Source: Chalciporus piperatus
Taxonomy: Eukaryota > Basidiomycota > Agaricomycetes > Boletales > Boletaceae
Direction of reading: 5' to 3'
Assembly (NCBI GenBank): GCA_038093975.1
Contig: JBBPTG010000372.1
Coordinates: 1 to 18,790, forward strand
Length of the DNA: 18,790 nt
Part shown: positions 8,317-17,296 of the stretch, piece by piece
Numbering within the stretch: position 1 is the stretch's first letter
Layout of the letters: each line of letters opens with the position of its first letter
Program-made: the position numbers and the translations under genes
Notes under the pieces: model-generated
The model's database searches: none
Seen by the model: only the letters and a program-made list of their open reading frames with translations
Told to the model about the DNA's origin: nothing

Positions 8317-9027
8317 ATTGCTCTCGCCGCCATCATCTTGAAGACGAGCTTCTTCTACGACAAGTTTGGTGTCACCTTCAACGGAGAAATTTTCCCATCA
8401 GGCGCCAATGACCCTCAGCTCCACATGATTGTCTACCTCCAGGTCGCGATCATTTCTCAGGCCCTTATTTTCGTCACCCGTGCCCATGGATTCTTCCTCA
8501 TGGAGCGCCCGTCTGTTACTCTTATGGTCGCGTTCTGTATCGCTCAGCTGATCTCGTGGATCATCGCCGCCTACGGTAACTGGGGCTTCACTCAGATCCG
8601 GGCAATCTCTGGAGGTTGGATTGGTATTGTGTGGGTCTGGGTAAGTTTAGGTTTACATTCCGCTTGAGGCGGTACTGAGTGTTTTGTTCAGAACATTCTT
8701 TGGTTCTCACCTCTTGACTGGATCAAGTTTGGTATGAAGGCGACCGTCATCAAGAGGATGCGTGAGCGTCACGATCGTAAAGCTGCTGAGGCAGCGGCTC
8801 GTGCATCCGAGGTCGGCATTCCCATCACCCGTACACAGTCGCGCGCCGCTTCGATCCACGAGTCCATGTATTCCAACCGTGTTTCCTTCATTCGTCGTGC
8901 TGCCCGCAAGGTTGGCTTCGGCCGGAGGGTTACGATGAAGCCAGAGGAGCTGCAACGTTTTAGCAGTATCCAGGCCCAACGCATGGGTGCTACGTTGGCT
9001 CGCAACCCAAGCTGGACTGCTGCATAG

Positions 9028-9516
9028 ACACTGAGGCCGTGGGGTGCAGGAGATGTGGATAGGATGCGGTATCTTTCTTACTCTTGACAGCCTGCAGCCG
9101 AGAGAGAGAACTTACTCGAGCATCGAGTATCACTTGTAACATAGACTTCTAAACTATTTTCAACCACCATGCGTGTGTTTAGTCGTGTCCCTCGTTTCTT
9201 TCATCATCACAAACCCACTGTCCATTCATACGCATTGCTACCCATATATTATCATTCCAGGACGGACAACTCACCTATCACATCAATGAAATTGAGCAGC
9301 TCGAGGAAGAGCAGGCCGAATTTGAGGAAGAGGAGGGCTCATTGCCGCCTTCTGTCCAATCAGATCTCCCCTTGTCTTCCCTGTTCCCGAGTTGGGATTC
9401 TCCATGTACGCAACCACTCTCGGTGGCATCTTCACAGGACCCTTCTCGCCCTGTCCCACATCCGCATGTCACCACATCTCTCCATCCCACGAACCATCCT
9501 CATCGCTTGAGGTCGA
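9028..9516. other. ATPase 3' flank and unassigned remnant with acidic stretch
   Basis: The first ~140 bp are plausible 3' untranslated sequence of the former ATPase gene. From 9261, just after a TTCCAG that could be a 3' splice site, a frame reads a Glu-rich, coiled-coil-like stretch (EIEQLEEEQAEFEEEE) and stays open to 9722. It may be an exon of a lost or split gene, but no domain is recognised and there is no convincing start. Confidence 0.35.
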
Positions 9517-9559
9517 TACCTATGGTCCTTTCTCCACTGATGATGTCATGCTCCTCGCT
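9517..9559 (+). pseudogene. Short second copy of H+-ATPase sequence
   Basis: 43 bp matching 7615-7657 of the ATPase pseudogene with 6 mismatches by eye. The encoded residues are TYGPFSTDDVMLL against TYGPVSADDVMLL. This is part of the nucleotide-binding domain, in the same orientation, 1.9 kb downstream. Nothing else of the ATPase is seen around it, so it is a fragment left by duplication, conversion or an older degraded copy. Confidence 0.7.
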
Positions 9560-10109
9560 ATCAATACCGGTGATCTTGGTCCCTCCATGTGATTTCACTG
9601 TTGCCTATTTACACTTTTTGTACTTACTACATCTTACTTGTGCGCAACGACTACAGGCTTGCCGTTGTACCCGTACCTGGAAAGTGAGTAGTGGCGATAG
9701 CTCCTCGGCAAGCAGGGTGTAATTGGATTCCCTATTTTAGCGGAATCCGAATGCTCCATCACGAACAAAACAGCTACTCCAATCCACGGACATCCATCTC
9801 ATAGATTTTGGTTCACCTTAGATTGGGGTCTCGGGTTGGAGTGGTAAGTGCTCGTCAGATCGTATCAAAATGTATGTTTTGCCATGGAAGGACGGCTAGC
9901 TCATGCCAACTCTTTCACACGCTATCTCTTCACGTCTTACCCCAACAATCACTCGCGGCATGGCTCAGCAAAGAGGTAATCAAGCTGCAGGTCACTGCAC
10001 GGACCTGTGTCATTTAAATTTAAGGGTGCTGCGCCCATGAGGTTTCTTTGAAGCCCTTCTCAGCTTCCCGTCCCCTCATTTTCCCTCCAAGTTAGGCTTG
10101 CCCAGTTCT
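9560..10109. other. Intergenic stretch, nothing confident
   Basis: No recognisable gene. There is a small perfect inverted repeat GGATTCC/GGAATCC with a 10-base loop around 9725-9750, and several GTAAGT/GTGAGT-like words suggesting degraded exons. The last ~80 bp before 10110 are C/T-rich and may be the leader of the small ORF that follows. Confidence 0.4.
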
Positions 10110-10253
10110 ATGGCACCCCGCTCTTCCAAAGTCAAGGAACCCAATTCCGGACCTCCTGCAGTCCAACCAACCCGTCCAGTTCGTACTACAGCTGGCAAAG
10201 GGGGTCATGTCGCCCAGTTGGAGAAAGCTGCACTTGCTATGGAACGTGTTACA
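10110..10253 (+). pseudogene. N-terminal fragment of an unknown ORF interrupted by a hAT element
   Basis: An ATG after a C/T-rich leader opens 48 codons beginning MAPRSSKVKEP and ending in AGKGGHVAQLEKAALAMERV-T. It is basic and Pro/Ser-rich at first, then has a short helical stretch. The apparent stop TAG at 10254-10256 is the first three bases of the inserted hAT terminus, so the original protein continued. The style resembles N-termini of hypothetical or transposon-associated proteins common in Agaricomycetes, but I cannot name it. The other half should lie beyond the right edge of the window. Confidence 0.45.
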
Positions 10254-10402
10254 TAGTGTTGTGTACGGCCCGGCTTGGCTCAAAAGCCCCAGCTTAGGCT
10301 CGGCTTTCGAGGGCCCAAGCTTGCAAGAATTCATTGCCGAGCCCTCCGAGGAGGCTCAAGCTTGGCTCAGGCCTGGCTCAGGCCCAGGCCACGGCTTGGG
10401 TT
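10254..10402. repeat. hAT terminal and subterminal repeat region
   Basis: TAGTG terminus followed by repeated GGCTTGGCTC, AGGCTCGGCT, GGCTCAAGCTTGGCTCAGGCC and CCAGGCCACGGCTTGGG words in both orientations. This is the style of GC-rich subterminal motifs seen at hAT ends, which transposase binds in this superfamily. Confidence 0.65.
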
Positions 10403-10428
10403 GAGCATTAGCACTCATATAGAAACAT

Positions 10429-11906
10429 TTAATCAAGCATAATCATAGGGACATCATCTCCTTCGTCTACACCATCTAGACCTTCAACATCACCAGAACT
10501 TTCAACCAATACATCCCAACCCTCTCCCGAATCTTCTTCCTGAGACAGAGAAGAATTGTCATTGATTCCTGCAATCTCCGACAGCACTGACGGGTCATCA
10601 CCATGACGAAACAAAAGGTCACGACGAATAAGACATTTGAGGCACTGGAGTGCCTCGACTATGTCCCCTTTGAGTCGATTACGATGTTTACTAATCGTGA
10701 TTCCTGCGGATGAGAATGCCCGTTCGCTGGAGACGGAGGTGGCCATGACCGAGAGGTAGTCACGGGCAAGCGAGGCCCAGACTGGATATCGAGTTGCATT
10801 CAGTCCCCACCACTGAACAATTGACATACCGGGGCCAAGCTGGTCTTTCGAGTTCAGGTAGCCATGAAACTCGTCATACCAGAGGTCACCATGTGGTGAT
10901 GATACATCTGAATCTTCTGCATTTGCCTCGTCGTCGTCGTCGTCTGGAAGTTCTCGTAACAGCTGACTAATCTTGCCGTATGCCGACATGATTTGCGCGT
11001 TTTTTGCAGGCTTCTCAACGCCCGTGCCATTCAACTCCAAATAACGTTCGCGATACTGTCCGTGAAGTTGATCAGCAATGATGTAGCCTGTTAGTTAGCC
11101 AAGCAGATGACATACCACATCTTCCGCATGCTTGATTGCCTTCTCGTAAAGATCTTTGCCCCAGTATTTTCGGATGTGGCTTCCTTTCTGGACAGGATCG
11201 AGTACTTCGAAAAAGATTAAGTGGGTATCAACATGAGATATCCAAACTTACACATAGCTATGGTGTAGAGATCATTGACTAATGTCCGATCATAGTACTC
11301 AACTATTTTTTCAACACCGGCTTCGAGCGCAGGCAAAACTCAGTATACTCGGCCTTGGTACTTCGGCTATACCACGCCACATGCAACGCTTCGAGTGCGG
11401 GAAGGGCAAGGTGAACGGCGGGCCCGGAATCCGACGAGAAGGATTGTTGTGCCTTCTCTGACTTGCCAAGGAGTGTGAGTAGAATTCGTATCCGAGCCCA
11501 CTCAGTGTCACTGAGCTGAAGATCCAGGAGCCGTTGTTGTTGCTCCCGGTCCTTTTCCGCAATGGCTATTTCGCGAACGAAGGTATCAACATCCTAGATG
11601 AGATCAATAATATCAGGACGGGATTCGCGGGAATTTGCTCGCACGACAGTGATGGACTCGGACTCACCTCTTTGAGAGTATCTGAGCGCTCGAGCATAAC
11701 ATATGTTGATGACCATCTTACTGGCATGTCGAGCATGAGTTGAAGGGGCTGCTTTCTCGGCGGATGATTAGGCTTGTCCTGGAGTTGAATCTGCTGAAAT
11801 AGCTCCTTTCGTTTCGCGGATGAACGCTCCTGTAATTTTTAATGAGTCTGATTAGATGTAGATATGGCAGAATAGAATCACCTTAACGCAAATTGAGCGT
11901 ACCACA
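10429..11906 (-). pseudogene. hAT transposase, C-terminal half, split by LTR insertion and frameshifted
   Basis: Read on the minus strand from the LTR junction. A partial exon 11906-11882, intron 11881-11830 (52 nt), then exon 11829-11668 with the hAT motif DMPVRWSSTYVMLER. Intron 11667-11594 joins in frame to an exon from 11593 containing LSDTEWARIRILLTLL and LPALEALHVAWYSRS. A one-base loss near 11335-11340 shifts the frame before ALEAGVEKIVEYYDRT. Intron 11251-11205 (47 nt) then joins in frame to LLDPVQKGSHIRKYWGKD. A 28-nt GT..AG gap (11115-11088) does not join the frames cleanly. The last exon, from about 11087 to TAA-side stop at 10429, has the C-terminal dimerisation domain (WWGLNATRYPVWASLARDYL, then SVSSERAFSSAG and HRNRL), then an acidic tail. 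The N-terminal BED finger and DDE start are missing from the window. No functional transposase is made here. Confidence 0.88.
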
Positions 11907-12375
11907 TGTTACGCTTGTACCGGGTAGGTCAAAGCGTAGACGCAAAAGCCTAGTCAAGGACAAGGGTTTCAAAGGTAGCCTAACGATGGGATGTCCACGT
12001 TAAGGCCTAGCGTCCGTTCAAGAGTGGGACGGTGACTCTCAGAAGGTTCAAAGGAAGCGAGGAAAGACCAAGCTAGATTGCGTAGGTCTAAGTTAAAGTT
12101 ACAGGAGGAAACTCGAGGGTTTATATAAGTAGAGGAACGAGTTAAGGGCAGGCATGGAACTGGTCGGAATGTGTAAGAACAAGCTATGACGAATAGGAAT
12201 GAGTCATGCTTGGTAAGTGTACAAGTCAGCGATGACGAAGCATGGAATGTGAAAGAACATCGAAGAACATCCGCTGACTAAAGCAAGCAAGAAATAAGAG
12301 GCCTAGGCAGGACTCGAACCAGCGACTAGGACTTAGTACAAGGAAAGAAGAGGAAAGAATAGGGTGATCGTAACA
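11907..12375 (-). repeat. 3' LTR of element 2 (469 bp)
   Basis: Bounded on the plus strand by TGTTACG at 11907 and CGTAACA at 12375, so the inverted terminal repeat is perfect. The TATATAA box and the 12-nt self-primer word (12084-12095) are conserved with element 1. U3 carries GGTTCGAGTCC (12310-12320, minus strand), an exact tRNA B-box word. The bases just outside the LTR on the left are CCACA. Confidence 0.95.
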
Positions 12376-12388
12376 TTACCCCCGTATT
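12376..12388 (-). promoter_or_regulatory. Candidate polypurine tract before 3' LTR (element 2)
   Basis: In element orientation the sequence is the same as in element 1: GGGGG then TAA abutting the LTR. Conserved exactly between copies although the adjoining U3 has diverged. Confidence 0.5.
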
Positions 12389-12420
12389 AGAATCAAGTCA
12401 TCGACGAAGATAAAAACTAG

Positions 12421-13587
12421 TCAAATGCTTAACCCGTAATGACCTGGAGAACCGGTCATGTTTGCATATCCGACATCGTCGGTTGGATCATCTCCGTCAT
12501 AGAGAGTGGCGTCGTCGTCGTCGCGTGAATGAGTCTCACCCGAGATACGGGTATAGAGTGGAGGGGGGCGTCGAGCAGCCCGATTGGTATTGGTTGATCG
12601 GCGGGAACGGGAAGAGGGTGCAACAGGTGGCGTGGTTGTATGTCTCTGTCCACGCCTAAGTGGGCAACGACCTTGAATGTGACCGGGTGCCCAGCGGAAG
12701 CACGTGGGACACTGGTATACGGGACAGTGGACACGTATATGGCCCAGTCGGTGACATACGAAGCAGGCATCGTGGTACTGGGGATGTGAGGTGGATAGAG
12801 GTATGGTGCCAGTCCGTTGTCGTTGCGAGGTAATGTGGTTGCGTTCTGCACGAAAGAAGACTGCTTCCTCTTCGTCGTTCAAAGGGGAGCTAGACGCGGA
12901 AGGAGTCGACGAGGGGAGAGACGAGGTGGAAACTCCGATGACAGGGGTTGGAGATTGAGCCGCCGAGGCGGATTCTCTGAGGTAGCGATCTAGGTCATTC
13001 AGAAACTCCGGCATCCGTAGCTCGTAGAGAGCAATGCTGAGGTTGGTGATTAGATCACCGTGGATATTGCGGAGGGAGGCAGCTTCTGAATGAGCTTGGT
13101 GAACTGTCGTCAGGGAAGGAGGAAGATTGGCAAGACGAGATGCTTGCAGGTAGGCACGGTAGAGGGCAAAGAGGGGTGACCCCAGATCAAGGTGGGCGCC
13201 GATGGGTACAGAGAGACGTGAGTCAAGTAGGAATTGGGACATACGGTCCATGACGGCATTGTCCATCAACTCGTCACGAAGACGATGGGCGGCGAGTGGT
13301 AATTCGACGGACAAGACTCTGACGGTGGGAATAGCGGCAATATGAGTGGGGGCATCTAGGTCTTCCTGCAAGACTGGCCATCCAGCGGAGTTCAGTGGAA
13401 GACCGGTGGTATTCCATCCAGCCTCAGCGACGGTTGGGCTAGCGGGTTCGGGGGAAGAGGGACGAGTGGGTTGAATAGGTAGAGAACGAATAGGTAAACC
13501 AGGGGGGTAAGTAGGAGAAGAAGAAGAACGAGAAAGAGAAGAAATGGAAGACATAGTGGTCGACGAAGGGGTAGTAGGAGCGGACAT
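12421..13587 (-). CDS. Third ORF of the chromovirus: tandem zinc-knuckle protein (element 2)
   Basis: 388 codons starting at an ATG four bases after the Pol TGA, as in element 1. It has the same Ser/Thr/Pro-rich N-terminus, predicted helical middle, CX2CX4HX4C knuckle and following CX2CX6HX4C knuckle (here CPTCFRWAPGHIQGRC), Arg-rich run and acidic end. Roughly six to eight residues differ from the element 1 copy and no indel disrupts either. The knuckle ligands are unchanged, which argues that the product matters to the element. No transmembrane segment or signal peptide is seen. Probable nucleic-acid-binding accessory or Gag-like protein; role inferred. Confidence 0.8.
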   Translation of the reverse strand: MSAPTTPSSTTMSSISSLSRSSSSPTYPPGLPIRSLPIQPTRPSSPEPASPTVAEAGWNTTGLPLNSAGWPVLQEDLDAPTHIAAIPTVRVLSVELPLAAHRLRDELMDNAVMDRMSQFLLDSRLSVPIGAHLDLGSPLFALYRAYLQASRLANLPPSLTTVHQAHSEAASLRNIHGDLITNLSIALYELRMPEFLNDLDRYLRESASAAQSPTPVIGVSTSSLPSSTPSASSSPLNDEEEAVFFRAERNHITSQRQRTGTIPLSTSHPQYHDACFVCHRLGHIRVHCPVYQCPTCFRWAPGHIQGRCPLRRGQRHTTTPPVAPSSRSRRSTNTNRAARRPPPLYTRISGETHSRDDDDATLYDGDDPTDDVGYANMTGSPGHYGLSI

Positions 13588-13591
13588 AGTT

Positions 13592-16500
13592 TCAGCGGCG
13601 AGTTTTGCGTCTGACAGAAGATGGGGATCTTGAAGAGGAAGGGAAGGCGGATGGATGAGCTTTCTTATAGTTTTCAAGAACATCCTTGGCGTGGGTAAGG
13701 TCTGTCTCTTTGAGCCAGCGATCTTCGTCAGCAGTATATCCTTTCCAGCGAACCAGGTACGAGTGGCGTCCGGAGAAACTTCGGTGTCGGAGAATCTTTT
13801 CGATCTCATACTCTTCTTCGCCTTCTATCAGGTCAGGTGGTGGAGCCGGGAAGTTCGGTCCGTGTACGGGGTTTTCGCGATAGGGTGATAACAGAGAAGC
13901 ATGAAACACGGGGTGGATTTTCCACGTTTGTGGGAGGCGGAGTTTATAAGATAGCGGAGATAAGACCTGCGTGATGGTAAAGGGTCCTTCTCGTTTCGGG
14001 GCGAACTTTGGGGAAGTGAGGGATCGTTTGAGGTTTCTTGCTTCTAGCCAGACTTTGTCTCCTTTGGCAAATGGTTTGAACTTCTGTCGAGTTCGTGCGG
14101 ACATCACTTGTCTAGCAAGCTCGTGTGAGGCGAGTGCTTCGTCCCTGGCAGCAGTGAGGGAGTGAAGGCGAAGTTCGACAGCGGGTAGAGCGGAGTCAGC
14201 AATTACCGAAGGAAGAGGACGGGGTTCATATCCCATCATGAGATAGAACGGGGATCTGCCGGTGACAGAGTGGGGTCGATGATTGTGTGCAAATTCGGCG
14301 TGGGAGATAGAATCAGCCCAGGATATGGGGTTATCTCCACAATAGATTCGGAGATAGGTTTCTACTTCCTGGTTGACACGTTCAGTTTCCCCATCGGATT
14401 GGGGATGGTAGGCGGTGGAGAGGGAAAGGTCGTATCCAAGGATTCGTCCTAGTTCACGAGCGAACTCGGATGCGAATTGTGGTCCTCGGTCGCTGATGAT
14501 TTTGTCATAAAGACCGAATCTCAGGTAGACTTTGTGGAAAAAGAGGGAGGCAATCCCTTCGGCGGTGACAGTTTTCTTAGTAGTAGGGCAGAGAATTACC
14601 CCCTTTGTAAGCCCGTGGTCGACCACGACCAATAGAGAATCGAAGCCATTGGAAATGGGCAGGTCGGTGATTAGGTCACAGGACACTTGTTGGAATGGTT
14701 TGGAGCTCTTTGACGGTATGGGCATCAAGGGTGGAGTGGTTGGATGTGTGTTCGCTTTGTTCTGCTGGCAGGTTGCGCATCCTTCGACATATTTGCGCAC
14801 AAACTGTGCAAGACCAGGCCACCAGAATTCAGCAGCAACCAGCTGTCTAGTTTTGAGATAACCCGGGTGGCCGGCGGTGGGGTGATCATGGCAGCGTTGG
14901 ACGACAGTGCGACGTAAGTTTTCGTCCGGTGGAATGTAAACGCGACCTTGGTAGGTCAGGACACCGTTATTCATCTGCCAGTCAGCCAGCCGGGATCGGA
15001 ATGGCGCTGGGATATCGCCGTCAATGGCTTGTAATGCGGTGAGGAGAAACGGGTCATCTTTGGAAAGACTGGAAATGTGGTTGTTCATGGCGGCGTCGAT
15101 GACACGGACAAATAGGGAGGGTGGTAGTAGAGTGGTACCCGCATTGTCATCGGCGTTGGTGGGAAAGTGATCAGCACACCTAGATAAGGCATCGGGACCG
15201 GCGAGGGATGAGCCAGGAACATGAATCATTTTCAGGTCAAAGTCAGCAAGATCGAGGAGCCAGCGGGCTTGCCGACGGTTTAGATTCTGGGGTTGACGGA
15301 AGTAGGTCAGGTTTTTGTGATCAGTGAAGACTTGGACAGGGAAGGGAGAGCTGTGGAGATAGTGTCGCCAGGTTTTAAGTGCACGGATCACGGCGAGGAG
15401 TTCACGATCATAGATATCGTAGTTCCGTTCAGCGTCACCAAAGGATTGGGAGAGGTAGGAACAGGGGTGCCAATCGCCGTTGGCATCAGTTTGGAGGAGT
15501 ATACCTCCAGAGGCAAATTTAGAGGCGTCGGTTGCGATGGCGAAGGGTTTGGAAAGGTCTGGAAGGCGTAAGACGGGTTTCGCTAGGAACATCTGTTTTA
15601 GGCGGGCGAAGGCATCTTGGCAGGCATTGTTCCAGTCCCATCGATGATCCTTTTTGGTCAGGTCAATCAAAGGGCGGGCGACTAAGGAGTAATTTGGGAT
15701 AAAGCGTCGATAGAAGTTGGCAAAGCCAAGGAATGAGCGAACTTCTTTGACGGTAGTGGGAATGGGCCATTGAGAGATGCCGTCGAGTTTGACGGGATCC
15801 ATGGCAAGCTCTCCGGGGCGGACGATCATGCCAAGATATTCCACTTCGTTTACGGCGAAGTTGCATCTCTCTAAACGAAGATGGAGATCTAGCTCTTGCA
15901 TCCGTTCGAGGACTCGTTGTGTGCGAGCGGTGTGAGTAGCATTGTCGGGAGAAAAGATGAGAAGGTCGTCCATATAGATGACAAGCCACCCTTCAGCTAT
16001 CATGTCTCGAAAAGAGTCGTTCATGAAGCGCTGGAAGGTGGCTGGGGAGTTGTTCAGTCCGAAGAACATCACAGTCGGTTCAAAGAGGCCTTTGTGGGTG
16101 AGGAAAGCGGCTTTCCACTGGTGTCCGTCTTTGATGCGGACATTGTTGTAACCCCATCGCACATCAAACTTGGTAAAGACTTCGGCGTCTTTCAATTTGT
16201 CGACGAGATCCCCAATGAGGGGAAGTGGGTACGCGTCTCGAGTAGTATGTTCGTTGAGATATCGATAGTCTTGGCAAGGGCGGAGTTTTCCATCTTTCTT
16301 CTTGACGAAGAAGAAGGGGGATGCCTGGGGGGAATTGGAGGGACGTATCTTTCCCGCACGCAGGTTCTCTTCGAGGAAGTCTTCTGTGGCTTTCTTTTCA
16401 TCCGGAGATAGCGGATAAAGTTTTCCAATTTTAGGGACGAAGGATTCCTTCAGGTTAATCTCGTGGTCATAAACCCGAGATGGAGGAAGGTGACCAGCCG

Positions 16501-17212
16501 AGGGTTCATCGAAAACCGAGGCATATCTGGCATATTCTTTTGGGAGGATAGGTTTGGGTTTAGCCAGTTCGGCTGCGATCGCGAGTTCAGTAGCTCGGGT
16601 AAGGCGAGCGACAACATGATTGGGGACAAAGCGTGAACCGCAACGAATAATGCGGTTTAGGGTATGGTTTTCGTAAGCGCGGTTAAGAAAGGTGGATTCG
16701 GTTTCAGAGTCCAGGTAGTCATAGAGTTGTTGATCCACTTCCGGGGTTACATAAGAGTGTCGAGGAGGAGGGGTAGGTCGAGTGAAGAGTTGGTCGTTGG
16801 CTTTACAGGCTGCAGCATGTATGGTATACAACTTCTTTGACTCGTCGATGGACTCCGACAGCGACAGGGTACGTCGGCGCCAATCGATGGTTGGATTAGC
16901 TTTTTCAAGCCATGGGAGTCCTAGGATGACGTTCTCGTTTCCGCAATTCATGATGTGGAAGATTACTTCTTGTGCGATTCCTTCGATGTCAAGGAAGAGA
17001 GTGGTGGTAAAGAGTATCATCCCGCTTTTGTTTGCGGTCTGGTCGACGTTTCGGACTCGAATAGGGGTTTCAAGTCGAGTAGTGGGGATTCGATTTCTTC
17101 GTATAAAGCCCCAGTCGATACAGGAGATGTCTGCGCCGCTATCAATGAGGGCATGGGTTTCGACGGCTTTCATCGTGTGCGAGGGAACGATAATCTGTAT
17201 GGGAATTTGCAT
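13592..17212 (-). CDS. pol: Gypsy Pol polyprotein: protease, RT, RNase H, integrase, chromodomain (element 2)
   Basis: 1206 residues from the first Met. The frame is open for 26 further codons up to the frameshift site at 17290, so the natural product is probably a Gag-Pol fusion. Retropepsin active site ALIDSGAD (D24) with the downstream ILGLPWL (about 96-102). RT has catalytic D350 in FDVRWGYNN and YMDD at 413-416. RNase H, the CATC-ending zinc region, DD35E integrase, REGPF module and chromodomain follow in the same order as in element 1. Polyprotein length and order are typical of chromoviruses. Protease lies at the start of Pol, as expected if Gag is separated by frameshift. There is no internal stop or frameshift, so this copy could still encode active enzymes. 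Confidence 0.96.
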   Translation of the reverse strand: MQIPIQIIVPSHTMKAVETHALIDSGADISCIDWGFIRRNRIPTTRLETPIRVRNVDQTANKSGMILFTTTLFLDIEGIAQEVIFHIMNCGNENVILGLPWLEKANPTIDWRRRTLSLSESIDESKKLYTIHAAACKANDQLFTRPTPPPRHSYVTPEVDQQLYDYLDSETESTFLNRAYENHTLNRIIRCGSRFVPNHVVARLTRATELAIAAELAKPKPILPKEYARYASVFDEPSAGHLPPSRVYDHEINLKESFVPKIGKLYPLSPDEKKATEDFLEENLRAGKIRPSNSPQASPFFFVKKKDGKLRPCQDYRYLNEHTTRDAYPLPLIGDLVDKLKDAEVFTKFDVRWGYNNVRIKDGHQWKAAFLTHKGLFEPTVMFFGLNNSPATFQRFMNDSFRDMIAEGWLVIYMDDLLIFSPDNATHTARTQRVLERMQELDLHLRLERCNFAVNEVEYLGMIVRPGELAMDPVKLDGISQWPIPTTVKEVRSFLGFANFYRRFIPNYSLVARPLIDLTKKDHRWDWNNACQDAFARLKQMFLAKPVLRLPDLSKPFAIATDASKFASGGILLQTDANGDWHPCSYLSQSFGDAERNYDIYDRELLAVIRALKTWRHYLHSSPFPVQVFTDHKNLTYFRQPQNLNRRQARWLLDLADFDLKMIHVPGSSLAGPDALSRCADHFPTNADDNAGTTLLPPSLFVRVIDAAMNNHISSLSKDDPFLLTALQAIDGDIPAPFRSRLADWQMNNGVLTYQGRVYIPPDENLRRTVVQRCHDHPTAGHPGYLKTRQLVAAEFWWPGLAQFVRKYVEGCATCQQNKANTHPTTPPLMPIPSKSSKPFQQVSCDLITDLPISNGFDSLLVVVDHGLTKGVILCPTTKKTVTAEGIASLFFHKVYLRFGLYDKIISDRGPQFASEFARELGRILGYDLSLSTAYHPQSDGETERVNQEVETYLRIYCGDNPISWADSISHAEFAHNHRPHSVTGRSPFYLMMGYEPRPLPSVIADSALPAVELRLHSLTAARDEALASHELARQVMSARTRQKFKPFAKGDKVWLEARNLKRSLTSPKFAPKREGPFTITQVLSPLSYKLRLPQTWKIHPVFHASLLSPYRENPVHGPNFPAPPPDLIEGEEEYEIEKILRHRSFSGRHSYLVRWKGYTADEDRWLKETDLTHAKDVLENYKKAHPSAFPSSSRSPSSVRRKTRR

Positions 17213-17256
17213 AGAGCGCTTTCGCGACTTTACAAGTACAGGTGCACACGTGATTG

Positions 17257-17296
17257 GGGAAGCTTGCGTCGGCAGAGCTTCCCGGTCTAAAAACCC
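17257..17296 (-). promoter_or_regulatory. Candidate -1 ribosomal frameshift signal between gag and pol
   Basis: On the minus strand the heptamer GGGTTTT (17296-17290) has X_XXY_YYZ form and is read by Gag as GGT TTT immediately before its TAG stop. A -1 slip enters the Pol frame, which is open from there. A six-base spacer (17289-17284) leads to a perfect 8-bp stem GGGAAGCT/AGCTTCCC (17283-17276 with 17264-17257) closing an 11-base loop. Slippery site, spacer and hairpin are all in the canonical arrangement. Efficiency is unknown. Confidence 0.8.

Larger units (their letters stand above)
6191..9027 (+). pseudogene. PMA1: Plasma-membrane H+-ATPase (P3A-type, PMA1-like) pseudogene with two internal losses
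   Basis: Intact homologues pump protons out of the fungal cell and energise nutrient uptake. Exon 1 is 6191-6320 (ATG in context AACCATGT). Intron 6321-6384 leads to exon 2 (6385-6644), intron 6645-6698 to exon 3 (6699 on). Exon 3 stops matching after DWQDFV; CAGT-satellite DNA replaces the TM2 and early actuator coding. Matching resumes at FKIGDLVPADC (about 6973-7112), which includes LTGESLPQSKK. After intron 7113-7164, exon 5 carries DKTGTLTTNK (catalytic Asp codon at 7559) and the nucleotide-binding domain as far as DANGFA at 8263. There a second loss removes the GDGxNDAP hinge and TM5-TM7. The C-terminal membrane part (TIALAAIILK on), intron 8641-8691 and the Arg-rich regulatory tail follow to TAG at 9025-9027. 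Reading frames do not join across either break and the CAGT segment brings stops, so no working pump is possible. Between the breaks the codons are well preserved, so inactivation looks recent. Confidence 0.93.
10254..11906 (-). mobile_element. hAT DNA transposon, 3' portion, truncated by element 2
   Basis: The left terminus TAGTG (10254-10258) matches the hAT end consensus YARNG. The last eight bases before it, GTGTTACA (10246-10253), are the predicted 8-bp target duplication, whose partner is not in the window. Inside are ~140 bp of GC-rich subterminal repeats and then a hAT transposase gene read on the minus strand. The LTR of element 2 begins at 11907, within a transposase exon, so the 5' half of the hAT lies on the far side of the retroelement, outside the window. 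Confidence 0.82.

Noticed and set aside
11088..11115. 28-nt GT..AG intron in the hAT transposase
   Set aside because: Shorter than the other introns here (47-74 nt) and the flanking frames do not join; a small decay or frameshift is more likely.
12310..12320. A complete tRNA gene in the LTR
   Set aside because: Only a B-box/T-arm-like part is present; no A box, anticodon arm or matching acceptor 5' strand is visible.
15896..16411. 171-codon plus-strand frame opposite pol
   Set aside because: Antisense shadow of the RT domain; no motif and no similar open frame expected independently of pol.
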